A program made the translations under genes and the position numbers. From contig PBYE01000068.1 in NCBI GenBank assembly GCA_002729495.1, positions 1-43,483 of the forward strand: a stretch of DNA of 43,483 nucleotides, written 5' to 3'. The stretch comes from Chromatiales bacterium. GTDB lineage: Bacteria; Pseudomonadota; Gammaproteobacteria; Steroidobacterales; GCA-2729495. The first letter of the stretch is position 1. Each line of letters begins with the position of its first letter. Under the pieces are notes generated by a model that was not told the DNA's origin, did no database searches, and saw only the letters and a program-made list of their open reading frames with translations. Positions 33,530-42,075 of the stretch are shown in pieces.

Positions 33530-33948
33530 GGCGCGTCCTCATCGATAGGCAGGCTCTTGCGTCGCCTGATGTTCATTGCCAGTGCGATAAAACCGACTAC
33601 CATGAGCGCAACCGGCCCAAGCCACAGCACAATATTCCAGGAACGAAAGCGCGGTCTGTACAGGATGAAGTCGCCATAGCGTTCGACCAGGAAATTCTTG
33701 ATCCTGGTTTCGTCCTGACCCTCTTCGACCATGCGGCGGATTTCACGCCGCAAATCGGCCGCGAGTGGCGCGGTCGAGTCCGCGATGCTCTGGTTCTGAC
33801 AAACAAGGCAGCGAACCTCCTTGGTAATCGCCAGGTACAGCTCGTTCTGGATCGGGTCCTCGAGTTTGTCCGACGGATCGACTGCGCTCGCCGTGAACGA
33901 CAGCCCCAGCAGTCCTATCAACAAACCGAATGTGGTTGCACGGATCAA
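33526..33948 (-). CDS. ccmH: Cytochrome c maturation protein CcmH (CcmL)
   Basis: A 140-residue periplasmic thiol protein held by a C-terminal helix (IVLWLGPVALMVVGFIALAM). It has a signal peptide (LLIGLLGLSFTASAVD) and the redox motif VRCLVCQNQSIADS, which reduces apocytochrome. The conserved DLRREIRRMVEEGQ helix follows. The start is TTG at 33948, overlapping the ccmG stop as TTGA. Confidence 0.93.
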   Translation of the reverse strand: MIRATTFGLLIGLLGLSFTASAVDPSDKLEDPIQNELYLAITKEVRCLVCQNQSIADSTAPLAADLRREIRRMVEEGQDETRIKNFLVERYGDFILYRPRFRSWNIVLWLGPVALMVVGFIALAMNIRRRKSLPIDEDAP

Positions 33949-34499
33949 CTGTCCGCACCTGCAAGCGTCGCGCGCGCGGTTTCGATGCGCGGCAGGAATT
34001 CGGCTGCCCAGATTTCCGGCGTCAGCGGACCGATGTGCTTGTAACGAATGATGCCTTCGCCATCGATCAGGAAGGTTTCCGGCGCGCCGTAAACGCCCCA
34101 GTCGATACCGGTAACGTTGTCCCGGTCCACCGCGTTCACCGTGTACGGGTTACCCCGTTCCCGCAGCCACTTCTGTGCGGCCTGGCGCTCGTCCTTCCAG
34201 TTGAGCCCGTAAATGGGTATGTCGGTGTCGCGCGCGATCATTAGCAGCATCTCGTGTTCACGCGCACAACCGGGACACCAACTCGCCCAGACGTTGAACA
34301 GGCTGATCCTGCCTTTGAATTCTGCCTCGGTGATGTGTTTCTGATCATCGTAAAGGGTGGGTAGGTTAAAAACGGGCGCTGCTTTGTCGATGAACGGCGA
34401 ACTCACGAGCGTGGGATCGCTGTAAAGGCCTTTGTAAAAAATCGCGACCATACCCGCAAACACAGCGATGGGTATCAGGAATTTTAGTTTGCCGGCCAC
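33945..34499 (-). CDS. ccmG: Thiol:disulfide interchange protein CcmG/DsbE
   Basis: A 184-residue membrane-anchored periplasmic thioredoxin-fold protein that keeps apocytochrome cysteines reduced. The N-terminal anchor (FLIPIAVFAGMVAIFY) precedes LFNVWASWCPGCAREHEML; the active site reads CPGC. Later GVYGAPETFLIDGEGIIRYK gives the cis-proline (YGAPET) and the CcmG insert. The start is GTG at 34499, 11 nt after ccmF. Confidence 0.93.
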   Translation of the reverse strand: MAGKLKFLIPIAVFAGMVAIFYKGLYSDPTLVSSPFIDKAAPVFNLPTLYDDQKHITEAEFKGRISLFNVWASWCPGCAREHEMLLMIARDTDIPIYGLNWKDERQAAQKWLRERGNPYTVNAVDRDNVTGIDWGVYGAPETFLIDGEGIIRYKHIGPLTPEIWAAEFLPRIETARATLAGADS

Positions 34500-34510
34500 G
34501 GGTTGTTAGC

Positions 34511-36463
34511 TTATGCGGTTGCAGTCACGCCATCGGCGGCTGCTTTTGCCCGTGCGCGCTGACGGTAGCGCGGGTCACTGATACCCACCAGTCCGCCGAT
34601 CGCCATCACGATGCAACCGAACCAGATAAACCGGATGAGTGGTTTGTACTGTATGCGCACACTCCAGGCACCCCTGCCGAGTTGTTCGCCGAGCGCGATG
34701 AACAGGTCCCGGCCCCACCCGGCCTTGATACCGGCTTCGGTCATCGGGCTGGTCTGCACGCGGTACACGCGTTTCTCGGGCCTGAGTTGAGTTAACTCGG
34801 CGCCGTTGCGGGACACGGTAAACACACCCTGTATCGCTTCGTAATTTGGTCCCGACACCGGCAGCGTTTCCTCGAAGCGGAAGGTGTAGCCAGCGATGTC
34901 AACCGTTTCGCCGGGTTTCATGCCCTCGTCGGTGACTACCGTGTACGCAGACGTTACCGTGATACCGAGCACGGTCAGCCCCAGCCCCAGGTGCGCCAGT
35001 TGCATGGCCACCATGCTGCGCGTAATGCGCGGGCCTTTGCCACGCAGCTTCTTCGCCGGGTCTATCAGTGACGCAATAACTGTCCACAAACCGATGGTTA
35101 CGCCGAGCGCCGTTAGCAAAGATACGCTGCCGAAGACCAGCCATGGAACAAACATGCCCGCGACGAGCGCGCCGAGCGCGGGCCACCTGAGCCGGCGGAA
35201 CAACTCCCGCGGGTTGGCGCTGCGCCACGCAGTGTGCATACCTACACCGACCGCGAGTAACAACGGCAACATCGGAAACAGGAATACGAGTTCAAAGTAC
35301 TGCGGTCCTACCGAGACTGAACCGAGGTCGAGCGCACCAAAAACAAGCGGCCCGAGCGTGCCGAGCAAAACGACACCTGCCGCGATCACCAGCAGGATGC
35401 TGTTCAGCAGGATAAAAGTCTCGCGCGAAAAGTGGGTGAAACCGACCTGGGTTTCCAGTGAGCTGGCGCGGTACGCATACAAAGTCAGTGATGTACCGAT
35501 CACGATGCCGAGGAATATAAGGATAAACAAGCCGCGGGCGGGGTCAGCTGCGAACGCGTGCACCGAGACGAGCACGCCGGAACGCACGAGAAAAGTACCG
35601 AGCAGGCTTAGCGAAAAAGCCGCGATGGCCATCAGCAAAGTCCAGCTTTTAAACAAGCCGCGTTTCTCGGTAACCGCGAGCGAATGCATCAACCCGGTAC
35701 CGACCAGCCACGGCATGAAGGCCGCATTCTCCACAGGATCCCAGAACCACCAGCCGCCCCATCCGAGTTCGTAATAGGCCCACCAGCTACCCAGCGCGAT
35801 GCCCATGGTCAGGAACAGCCAGGCGGTTGCCGTCCATGGTCTTGTCCAGCGTGCCCACTGCTGGTCCAGGTTACCGGCCAGCATGGCCGCAATGGCAAAA
35901 CCAAATGGAACCGAGAAACCGACGTAGCCCATGTAGAGCATCGGCGGATGGATGATGAGCGCAGGATCCTGCAGCAGCGGATTCAGGTCAGCGCCGTCGA
36001 ACGGTGCCGGGAACAGCCGGTCGAACGGGTTGGAGGTCAGCAGGATAAACAGCATAAATCCGACTGCGATCACCCCCATCACGGCGAGCACCCGCGACAC
36101 CATGGCGTTCGGCAGGCTCTTGCTGAATACGGCGACGCCGCTGGTCCACAGGCCCAGTGTGACCGACCAGAGCAATAATGAACCCTCATGCGCGCCCCAC
36201 ACGGCTGCAACTTTGAACATGGTGGGCAAAGCCGTGTTGGAGTTTTTCGCGACGTACTCAACAGAGAAGTCGTTTTGCAGGAAAGCTGCCATCAGGCAGC
36301 CAAAGGAGATCGCCAGGAACAGAAACTGTGCGTGGGCAAGCGGCCGGCCGGTCGCAATCCACGCGACGTTGCCTCGCTGCGCGCCGACCATCGGCAATAC
36401 TGACTGCAGCACGGCAATGCACAGGGCAATGACAAGGGCAATGTGACCGAATTCAGGGATCAT
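34511..36463 (-). CDS. ccmF: Cytochrome c haem lyase subunit CcmF
   Basis: A 650-residue polytopic membrane protein that, with CcmH and CcmI, ligates haem to apocytochrome. It has the tryptophan-rich WWD domain (ELGWGGWWFWDPVENAAFMP) with histidines in flanking helices (GAHEGSLLLW, DPALIIHPPMLYMGYVG, GTGLMHSLAVTEKRG). About fifteen membrane helices and a large periplasmic loop near the C-terminus fit the family. It lies 9 nt after ccmE. Confidence 0.95.
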   Translation of the reverse strand: MIPEFGHIALVIALCIAVLQSVLPMVGAQRGNVAWIATGRPLAHAQFLFLAISFGCLMAAFLQNDFSVEYVAKNSNTALPTMFKVAAVWGAHEGSLLLWSVTLGLWTSGVAVFSKSLPNAMVSRVLAVMGVIAVGFMLFILLTSNPFDRLFPAPFDGADLNPLLQDPALIIHPPMLYMGYVGFSVPFGFAIAAMLAGNLDQQWARWTRPWTATAWLFLTMGIALGSWWAYYELGWGGWWFWDPVENAAFMPWLVGTGLMHSLAVTEKRGLFKSWTLLMAIAAFSLSLLGTFLVRSGVLVSVHAFAADPARGLFILIFLGIVIGTSLTLYAYRASSLETQVGFTHFSRETFILLNSILLVIAAGVVLLGTLGPLVFGALDLGSVSVGPQYFELVFLFPMLPLLLAVGVGMHTAWRSANPRELFRRLRWPALGALVAGMFVPWLVFGSVSLLTALGVTIGLWTVIASLIDPAKKLRGKGPRITRSMVAMQLAHLGLGLTVLGITVTSAYTVVTDEGMKPGETVDIAGYTFRFEETLPVSGPNYEAIQGVFTVSRNGAELTQLRPEKRVYRVQTSPMTEAGIKAGWGRDLFIALGEQLGRGAWSVRIQYKPLIRFIWFGCIVMAIGGLVGISDPRYRQRARAKAAADGVTATA

Positions 36464-36472
36464 TGCGCTGCT

Positions 36473-36937
36473 TCAGGTCGGGTCTTCGACCAGCGTGTCC
36501 ATCGGGCTGCCCGGATGACCTTTCTTGTCGAGCATTTTGGCGATTTCAGGGCTCATGTAATTTTCGTCATGCTTGGCGAGCACTTCAGCTGCAACAAACA
36601 CCCCGTCTTCACGTAACCTGCCGTTCGCAACCATGCCCTGCCCCTCGGTGAAAAGGTCAGGCAATACGCCGGTGTAGGAAACGGTAACGCGTGCGACGTT
36701 GTCAGTGACTTCAAAAGTTGCTTCGAGGCTGCCGGGCTCACGTTTGAAGCTGCCGTTAACGACCAGTCCGCCCAGGCGAAATGGTTTGTCCAGGGGTGCT
36801 TTACCGGTGAGCACTTCTTCAGGCCCGAAGAAATACATGGTGTTCATATCGAGCGCACGCAGTAGCAGCGTCGCTGCGATGCTGACGCCGACAAAAATAA
36901 CTACTACCGCCAGCATGCGTTGTCTGCGTGGAGTCAT
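36473..36937 (-). CDS. ccmE: Haem chaperone CcmE
   Basis: A 154-residue periplasmic haem chaperone anchored by an N-terminal helix (LAVVVIFVGVSIAATLLL). The covalent haem-binding histidine lies in the signature VLAKHDENYMSPEIA. FRLGGLVVNGSFKR and the OB-fold strands match. The ATG overlaps the ccmD stop as ATGA. Confidence 0.96.
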   Translation of the reverse strand: MTPRRQRMLAVVVIFVGVSIAATLLLRALDMNTMYFFGPEEVLTGKAPLDKPFRLGGLVVNGSFKREPGSLEATFEVTDNVARVTVSYTGVLPDLFTEGQGMVANGRLREDGVFVAAEVLAKHDENYMSPEIAKMLDKKGHPGSPMDTLVEDPT

Positions 36938-37101
36938 GGTGTCCGATCCTGTTTGCTAAGCCGTTGCCGTTTCAGGCGCTCCCTCGTGTTGGCCAGGTTG
37001 CGCCGTGCGAACCACACGGTTGCAGCCAGCACAACAAAGCTGATGGAGTATGCACTCCATACATAGGTGCCGTAGCCACCCATTGCGAAAAATTCGTTCA
37101 T
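36934..37101 (-). CDS. ccmD: Haem exporter protein CcmD
   Basis: A 55-residue single-helix protein, read directly from the sequence since it is too short for most gene finders. It begins MNEFFAMGGYGTYVWSAYSI, continues through one membrane helix (SFVVLAAT) and ends in a basic tail (ARRNLANTRERLKRQR). This is the CcmD layout. It links CcmC-bound CcmE to CcmAB. The start overlaps the ccmC stop and the stop overlaps the ccmE start, both as ATGA. Confidence 0.9.
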   Translation of the reverse strand: MNEFFAMGGYGTYVWSAYSISFVVLAATVWFARRNLANTRERLKRQRLSKQDRTP

Positions 37102-37847
37102 GCTTCATGCCCGGTTGTGTCGAGCAGTTCGCCTACCCAGCGGGCATTTTTCTCGCGTTCCAGCACCTGCGCGCGGATTCCGGTCATGAGGAGCGCCAGC
37201 ATGAGTAACTGGTAGGCAAGAATCATAACCAGTAGCGGCCAGAGCATGTCGCCTGCAATCGCGGGTGTTTCCAGCTTGCTTAAGGAGGCCGGCTGGTGGA
37301 GTGAATTCCACCACTCCACCGAAAAATGAATGATCGGAATATTAACGACGCCCACAACCGCGAGCACGCCACTGGCCCGGTCAGCCTGGCGCGTTTCCGC
37401 CAGCGCCTGGCGCAGGAACATGTAGCCGAGGTAAAGAAAAAACAAAATCAGCTGCGAAGTAAGCCGCGGGTCCCAGACCCACCAGGTACCCCACATCGGC
37501 TGTCCCCAGATTGCGCCGGTAGTAAGCGACATAAAAGTAAATGCCGCACCGATAGGGGCGCAGGCGGCCGCGACACAAAATGCGAGTTTCATGCGCCAGA
37601 TAAGACCGATAGCGGACGTTACTGCCATGGTGACGTAGGTAAACATCGAGAGATACGAGCTCGGCACATGCACGTAGATAATTCGGTAGCCATCGCCCTG
37701 CACGTAGTCCGCGGGTGCCATCACCAGGCCGCCATACAGACCAATGGCCAGCAGCACCAGTGCCGGCCAGAACAACCACGGCTCCAGTACCGTGGCGGTA
37801 CGGTAGAAGTGTGGCGGCGACGCCAGTTTATAAAACCAGTTCCACAT
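37098..37847 (-). CDS. ccmC: Haem exporter protein CcmC
   Basis: A 249-residue six-helix membrane protein that loads haem onto CcmE. The WWD motif reads WGTWWVWDPRLTSQLILFF. The flanking haem-ligand histidines are in YVHVPSSYLSMFTYV and IIHFSVEWWNSLHQPAS. A 125-bp gap separates it from ccmB, unlike the tight packing of the rest of the operon. Confidence 0.95.
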   Translation of the reverse strand: MWNWFYKLASPPHFYRTATVLEPWLFWPALVLLAIGLYGGLVMAPADYVQGDGYRIIYVHVPSSYLSMFTYVTMAVTSAIGLIWRMKLAFCVAAACAPIGAAFTFMSLTTGAIWGQPMWGTWWVWDPRLTSQLILFFLYLGYMFLRQALAETRQADRASGVLAVVGVVNIPIIHFSVEWWNSLHQPASLSKLETPAIAGDMLWPLLVMILAYQLLMLALLMTGIRAQVLEREKNARWVGELLDTTGHEA

Positions 37848-37972
37848 GGAATTTTCTCAGTGCTCTCAGCGCCGCCCGTTTTCGGCGCGCGGCCATATTA
37901 CTACAGCGAAGCTGCAAGACCAGCGCGGAAACGCCCGGTCCCAGCGCCTTTCGCCGCGTTGCGAGACGCTGT

Positions 37973-38641
37973 TCAATCGAGGCTGACCCGAACCGCGGCC
38001 GCCGTCGCGAACGGCGTCAGCGTCAGCGCCAGCATGCTGATGCCGCCAAGCATATATAAAGGCCCCACAATGGATTCACCGGACGCGGCCATATCGGCTG
38101 CCCGGGCTCCGAAAATAAGTACCGGGATGGTGAGCGGTAATAGCAACAGTGCGAGCAGGCCGCTGGCCTGGCGTAAACCCGCCGTGAGCGCGGCGCCCAC
38201 CGACCCGAGCAGGCTGAGGGCAGGCGTGCCGGCCAGTAACGTGAGCACAACACCGGGTATCGCCGTTACCGGCATACCGAATGCGAGCACGAGAACAGGT
38301 GACAGTACGACCAGTGGTAACCCGGTAACCAGCCAGTGCGCCACCGTTTTAGCCAGCAACAAAAACGTCAACGGTTCTTTGTCGAGCACCAGTTGCTCGA
38401 GGCTGCCATCCTCGAAGTCGTCCCGGAACAGCGTATTCAGCGACAGCAGGGTCGCAAGCAATGCGGCAACCCAGATAGCGCCGGGGCCGATATCGTTGAG
38501 TATTTCTATGTCCTGCCCCACGGCAAGCGGGAACAGCGTGCAGACGATGATGAAAAATACCAGCGGCATGACGAGGTCGGACCACCGTCGCACGGCGACG
38601 GTCAGTTCACGCCGCATGACCATGAAGAAGGCGCGAATCAT
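37973..38641 (-). CDS. ccmB: Haem exporter protein CcmB
   Basis: A 222-residue, six-helix membrane subunit of the CcmAB transporter that releases holo-CcmE. It begins RAFFMVMRRELTVAVRRWSD and has the family block LNTLFRDDFEDGSLEQLVL. The LLLLPLTIPVLIFGA segment and a hydrophobic C-terminal helix follow. The ATG overlaps the ccmA stop as ATGA. Confidence 0.94.
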   Translation of the reverse strand: MIRAFFMVMRRELTVAVRRWSDLVMPLVFFIIVCTLFPLAVGQDIEILNDIGPGAIWVAALLATLLSLNTLFRDDFEDGSLEQLVLDKEPLTFLLLAKTVAHWLVTGLPLVVLSPVLVLAFGMPVTAIPGVVLTLLAGTPALSLLGSVGAALTAGLRQASGLLALLLLPLTIPVLIFGARAADMAASGESIVGPLYMLGGISMLALTLTPFATAAAVRVSLD

Positions 38642-39273
38642 GCGTTGATCCCGGGCAGGTCCAGCACGGTTTCCCGGTCCGGGTCGACCTGGCTGGCCTG
38701 GTGTGCAGCCATCAGCAGTAACCCGCCCAGCGACAGGTGGTGATTAAAACGTATACCGAGCCATTCGATGCCGGCTGCATCGAGGTTGGTAAAGGGTTCG
38801 TCCAGAATCCATAACTGGGCACCCGAACCGAGGACCCGGGCCAGTGCGGCGCGCCGTCGCTGACCCGCCGACAGGTTACGGGTCGGCAAATCAGCACAGT
38901 CGGTCAGCCGCAGCCCGTGCAGGAGTTCGTTCTGGTTGGTATGGCGACCGCGCAGTACCGCGGCGAAGCGCAGGTTTTCGCGGGTACTCAGGTCGCCCTT
39001 CAGTCCGTTGCTATGGCCCGCGTAGGCAAGGTTGGCATGGAGATCGGGCCGGTTGCGGTGGATAGCAATGCCCTGCCAGAGAATTTCACCTGTTTCCGGC
39101 TGACTCAGCCCGCACAGGGTCCTGATCAGCGTGGTTTTGCCACAGCCGTTCGGGCCCCGCACCGTCAATGCCTGGCCGGCCTCAAGCTGACCGTTGAGTC
39201 CTGACTGCAGGCAGCGATCGCCCCGCCACAGGGCCAGTTCCCGCCATTCGAGCCTGTAGCTTGCAGTGTCCAT
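38638..39273 (-). CDS. ccmA: Haem exporter ATP-binding protein CcmA
   Basis: A 211-residue ABC ATPase, the first gene of the ccm operon. Walker A is GPNGCGKTTLIR, the ABC signature LSAGQRRRAALARVL, and Walker B LWILDEPFTNLDAAG. The size and LCGLSQPETGEILWQG block fit CcmA. A candidate promoter lies about 90 bp upstream. Confidence 0.95.
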   Translation of the reverse strand: MDTASYRLEWRELALWRGDRCLQSGLNGQLEAGQALTVRGPNGCGKTTLIRTLCGLSQPETGEILWQGIAIHRNRPDLHANLAYAGHSNGLKGDLSTRENLRFAAVLRGRHTNQNELLHGLRLTDCADLPTRNLSAGQRRRAALARVLGSGAQLWILDEPFTNLDAAGIEWLGIRFNHHLSLGGLLLMAAHQASQVDPDRETVLDLPGINA

Positions 39274-39360
39274 ACGCGCGTGAGAGTCCCTGAACCTTCG
39301 TGCCCTGTGCTGGCGCAGCGTAGCCCCTTAAGGCCCCGGGACGCAATAGCCAAGTATTAC

Positions 39361-39389
39361 TTTAGATAGTCAGCTTAAAGCGTTGTAAA
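39361..39389 (-). promoter_or_regulatory. Candidate promoter of the ccm operon
   Basis: On the minus strand, -35 TTTACA (39384-39389), exactly 17 nt, then -10 TCTAAA (39361-39366). The predicted leader before ccmA is about 80 nt. The region is AT-rich compared with its surroundings. Confidence 0.4.
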
Positions 39390-39500
39390 TAAAAACTTTA
39401 GCTAAACGCTGATCATTGGTGATTGTACGGGTAAATCCGGGCTGTGATAGCGCGTTAGCAAGGTTATGATTCATGAATTGCTAACCAGTAAGGATTCGTC

Positions 39501-40085
39501 ATGACTCGTCTAGCGAAATTAGCCGGCTTAAGCGTGCTGGCATGCTTTATCACCCTGACCGCCCAGGCGGGCGCCCACAAATCAGGCGCGGATGGTGATT
39601 CCGGTGCCCGGCATGGCAGGCATTTTGGCGGTGGCCGCCCCGGCGGACCCGGAGGCATGGGGATGATGCCCGGGATGGGTAAAGATTTTGGTCTGACCGA
39701 AGATCAGAAGCAGGAAATGGCGGCACTCATGGGGATTTACGGCCCGCGCCTGAAAGAGCTGCGGGAACGTGGTGACGCGAAGCGTAAAGAGCTTATGGCC
39801 CTGGCCCCCGATGATCCCGCCTACGACGACCTGACCGAAGAGGTCAGCAAGGATGTCGGCAAGGCCGCAGCCGAGCTCGTGGTTTTGCTGGCCGAGATGC
39901 AGGCCAATGCGTATGGCATCCTTACCGATGAGCAGCAGGCCAAATACCTCGAGCTACGTGCAAGCAGCAAGGAACGCATGCAGGAAATGCGTGGAAAATG
40001 GGGCGAACGGCGCAAACACCATCGCGGTAAACACGGCAAGCACGAGCACGGCAATCACGATCACGGTGACGAGGACGACGACTAA
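39501..40085 (+). CDS. Spy/CpxP-like periplasmic protein with His/Asp-rich tail
   Basis: A 194-residue exported protein with a signal peptide (LAGLSVLACFITLTAQAGA). A Gly/Met-rich stretch follows, then a helical domain with two LTxxQ motifs (FGLTEDQKQEM and ILTDEQQAKYLEL), as in the Spy/CpxP chaperone family. The C-terminus is a His/Asp/Glu-rich tail of about 35 residues (HHRGKHGKHEHGNHDHGDED) that looks able to bind metal ions. AAGGA precedes the ATG. Its 3' end overlaps the methyltransferase gene on the other strand by 4 nt. It may act as a periplasmic chaperone or metal buffer; the role is inference. Confidence 0.75.
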   Translation: MTRLAKLAGLSVLACFITLTAQAGAHKSGADGDSGARHGRHFGGGRPGGPGGMGMMPGMGKDFGLTEDQKQEMAALMGIYGPRLKELRERGDAKRKELMALAPDDPAYDDLTEEVSKDVGKAAAELVVLLAEMQANAYGILTDEQQAKYLELRASSKERMQEMRGKWGERRKHHRGKHGKHEHGNHDHGDEDDD

Positions 40086-40819
40086 GAACCAGCCGGTTTA
40101 TATTCGTACAGTGTCCAGCGGTACAGGTTGTTTACACACAACTCGTCGCGCACGAGCCTGAATGCCGGGTATTCCCGGAACACCGCTTTAGCCACACCGA
40201 TAGAAAACAGATACGGGATCAGTATTTTTCTGCCCGGCTCTTCTTCGGCAGCACGCTGAATATGCTCAAGTACCAGTTTCAGCACATCCGGTCCGAACGG
40301 ATGGTACATGTGCAACACGAGGTTCCCGGAAGGTAATTCGTAGTCGAGGGCGTTGCCACGCCAGAGTTCGATCTCACTGGATGTTTTACCCCTGAACTTT
40401 GCCAGGTTTGTTTCCGCGACCCGGTGTAAGGCTTGCGAAATCTCGACACCAATAACCTTTTTAAAAGGAAACTCGGCCGCTACGAACAACGCCCTGCCCT
40501 TGCCTGAGCCGTAGTCGATAAAACTGTAGTCGGCGCAGCTAATGTCCAGCGAGCGGACCAGGTGACGGGTTACGCGGGCCGGCGAACCGAGGTAGAGGTT
40601 CGACTGCCACTTTGTTGCTTCATCTTCAATATCCAGTTCGCTGGTCGGCACCATACCGCCGGTATCGGTTTCGTGTTGCCGGTCATACGACTTATCGCTA
40701 AAAGGCTTGTAGGACAACAGGTAAATCGCTAAGTAACGCAGCGTCATCCGGAAACCGATCAGGCCGATCGATTCGCGTACAACGCGACGCATGTCCTGCC
40801 ACGAAGACGAGTTTGCCAA
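40082..40819 (-). CDS. Class I SAM-dependent methyltransferase, DOT1-like fold
   Basis: A 245-residue methyltransferase. The SAM-binding motif I is FIDYGSGKGRALFVAAEF, followed by the acidic residue in KVIGVEISQALH, a pattern also seen in DOT1-like enzymes. Motif IV-like VLHMYHPFGPDVLKLVLEHI follows. The first 60 residues are family-specific. The start is TTG at 40819; AAGGGGGAAG (40823-40832) gives an unusually strong ribosome-binding site at good distance, so the TTG is believed. The substrate is unknown. Confidence 0.75.
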   Translation of the reverse strand: MANSSSWQDMRRVVRESIGLIGFRMTLRYLAIYLLSYKPFSDKSYDRQHETDTGGMVPTSELDIEDEATKWQSNLYLGSPARVTRHLVRSLDISCADYSFIDYGSGKGRALFVAAEFPFKKVIGVEISQALHRVAETNLAKFRGKTSSEIELWRGNALDYELPSGNLVLHMYHPFGPDVLKLVLEHIQRAAEEEPGRKILIPYLFSIGVAKAVFREYPAFRLVRDELCVNNLYRWTLYEYKPAGS

Positions 40820-40822
40820 GGA

Positions 40823-40832
40823 CTTCCCCCTT
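40823..40832 (-). promoter_or_regulatory. Ribosome-binding site that supports a TTG start
   Basis: AAGGGGGAAG on the minus strand, with its AGGGGG core 6 nt before the TTG at 40819. It decides the start of the methyltransferase. Confidence 0.7.
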
Positions 40833-40915
40833 CACTGCTCAACCTGGCGCCTGGAGGCGCACTGCGCAACCGGGCACCCGCCCGGGACGGGCTAAAGTGT
40901 AAAGCTTTGCGTTCT

Positions 40916-41614
40916 TTAAGGTGAGCTTGAAGTAACGACGGGATCGGTGCCACCCAGCAGGCGAAAACTGAATATCTCTCGCATGCCGGAGGTCAGAATG
41001 GATTCACCGTTTTCCTGTGCGGGCGTATAGCGAAAACGTGAAATGGCATCTATGGCGTTATTTAAGAACACCGGGCTGCTGGAGCTGACGATCTTGATGT
41101 TCTGCACCGTGCCCTGCTGGTTAACGGTGAACTCGACTATGACATCACCTTCCACCTGGTTGGTCCACGCATTGCGAGGGTAATTGGGCATGACCTTGAC
41201 CAGCGCTTTCGCACTACTGTCGTCTTCGTCGGCTGCATCTTCCGGATCGGTCGTATTGCCGGCGACGGGCCGACTGGAATGCCGGTCTGCGCACACCCGG
41301 CAGTTTTCCACCACGATCTGTGCATCACGCAGCGGCTGACCCCGCCACACGACGTTTGCTTCACCGCCGACAACCAGTGCGGAGAACGGCTGGCCGTCAA
41401 TCAGGTAGTCCACGCGGGAACAGGCATCGTTATCGCTCTCGATTTCGACGTCCATGTCGTCCAGGGCGACGCTGGCAGAACAGGCATCGATTACCTCGGT
41501 GCAGTCACAGCGAAGTTCGGCGCGTGCGGTGCTCGCCAGCAATGTCATCGCGGCGATGAAAAATACGGCAGGAATGAGGGCTAATGTCCCTGAATTGAGT
41601 GTTTTAGTATCCAC
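40916..41614 (-). CDS. Secreted TonB C-terminal-domain protein
   Basis: A 232-residue protein with an N-terminal hydrophobic segment that reads as a signal peptide or anchor (LIPAVFFIAAMTLLASTARA). A Cys-rich middle part follows (CDCTEVIDACSA, ENCRVCADRH). The last ~80 residues are a TonB C-terminal domain (MPNYPRNAWTNQVEGDVIVE, FTVNQQGTVQNIKIVSSSSP, AIDAISRFRYTPAQENGE). The Pro/Lys-rich spacer and the ExbBD-contact histidine of classical TonB are absent, so it is more likely a periplasmic TonB-like protein than an energy transducer. The start is GTG at 41614 with AGGGAA before it. No exbBD is nearby. Confidence 0.75.
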   Translation of the reverse strand: MDTKTLNSGTLALIPAVFFIAAMTLLASTARAELRCDCTEVIDACSASVALDDMDVEIESDNDACSRVDYLIDGQPFSALVVGGEANVVWRGQPLRDAQIVVENCRVCADRHSSRPVAGNTTDPEDAADEDDSSAKALVKVMPNYPRNAWTNQVEGDVIVEFTVNQQGTVQNIKIVSSSSPVFLNNAIDAISRFRYTPAQENGESILTSGMREIFSFRLLGGTDPVVTSSSP

Positions 41615-42075
41615 AGCTTTTTCCCTGGCGCGCTGCGCCTTGTGCTGATTAACTAATCACGATACCGGGAATGATGCGGCCCGGCAATTGAACATAAATG
41701 AACTCGCAAGCGCCTAAGCGCGCGGGCTTTTTTTGAGAGGACTCGACTCGTACTTGCCTTCCAAGGCAGACCAGCGGAATTTTTGGGCTCCCAGTGCGAA
41801 CAGATTCAGCCAAAGGAGTCCTGTCCAGAGCGTTTCGAGCAAAGGGCAAGGTGGTTTTGCCTGCCCAAATACATTACGGTCAGCGCCGGGCGGCCTGGTG
41901 TTAACCTTATTAAAATCATTATATTGGGCCGCTATTGATCCATTTTTATACAGCCCGGTCGCTCACATTCATATCTAGAATTGATACACCCCGGGCTATC
42001 AAGAAAAAAGGCAGCCGGCAGCACACAAAACCTGGACTTTAAATCTCCGCTCCCGCGAGCGCTGATTCCTTACGC
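41615..42075. other. 461-bp intergenic region, no clear gene
   Basis: No convincing gene on either strand. The minus strand near 41646-41710 encodes a short peptide, CEFIYVQLPGRIIPGIVIS, that resembles a decayed N-terminus of a GIY-YIG nuclease domain. On the plus strand GCGC-CTAA-GCGC followed by GCGGGC and seven T's near 41711-41734 looks like a weak terminator with no gene in front of it. Confidence 0.5.

Noticed and set aside
41733-41978. Plus-strand frame of 81 codons, and a tRNA-like stretch on its reverse strand
   Set aside because: No ribosome-binding site or domain in the frame. The reverse strand has GAGTCGAGTCC-like bases, but no cloverleaf can be folded.
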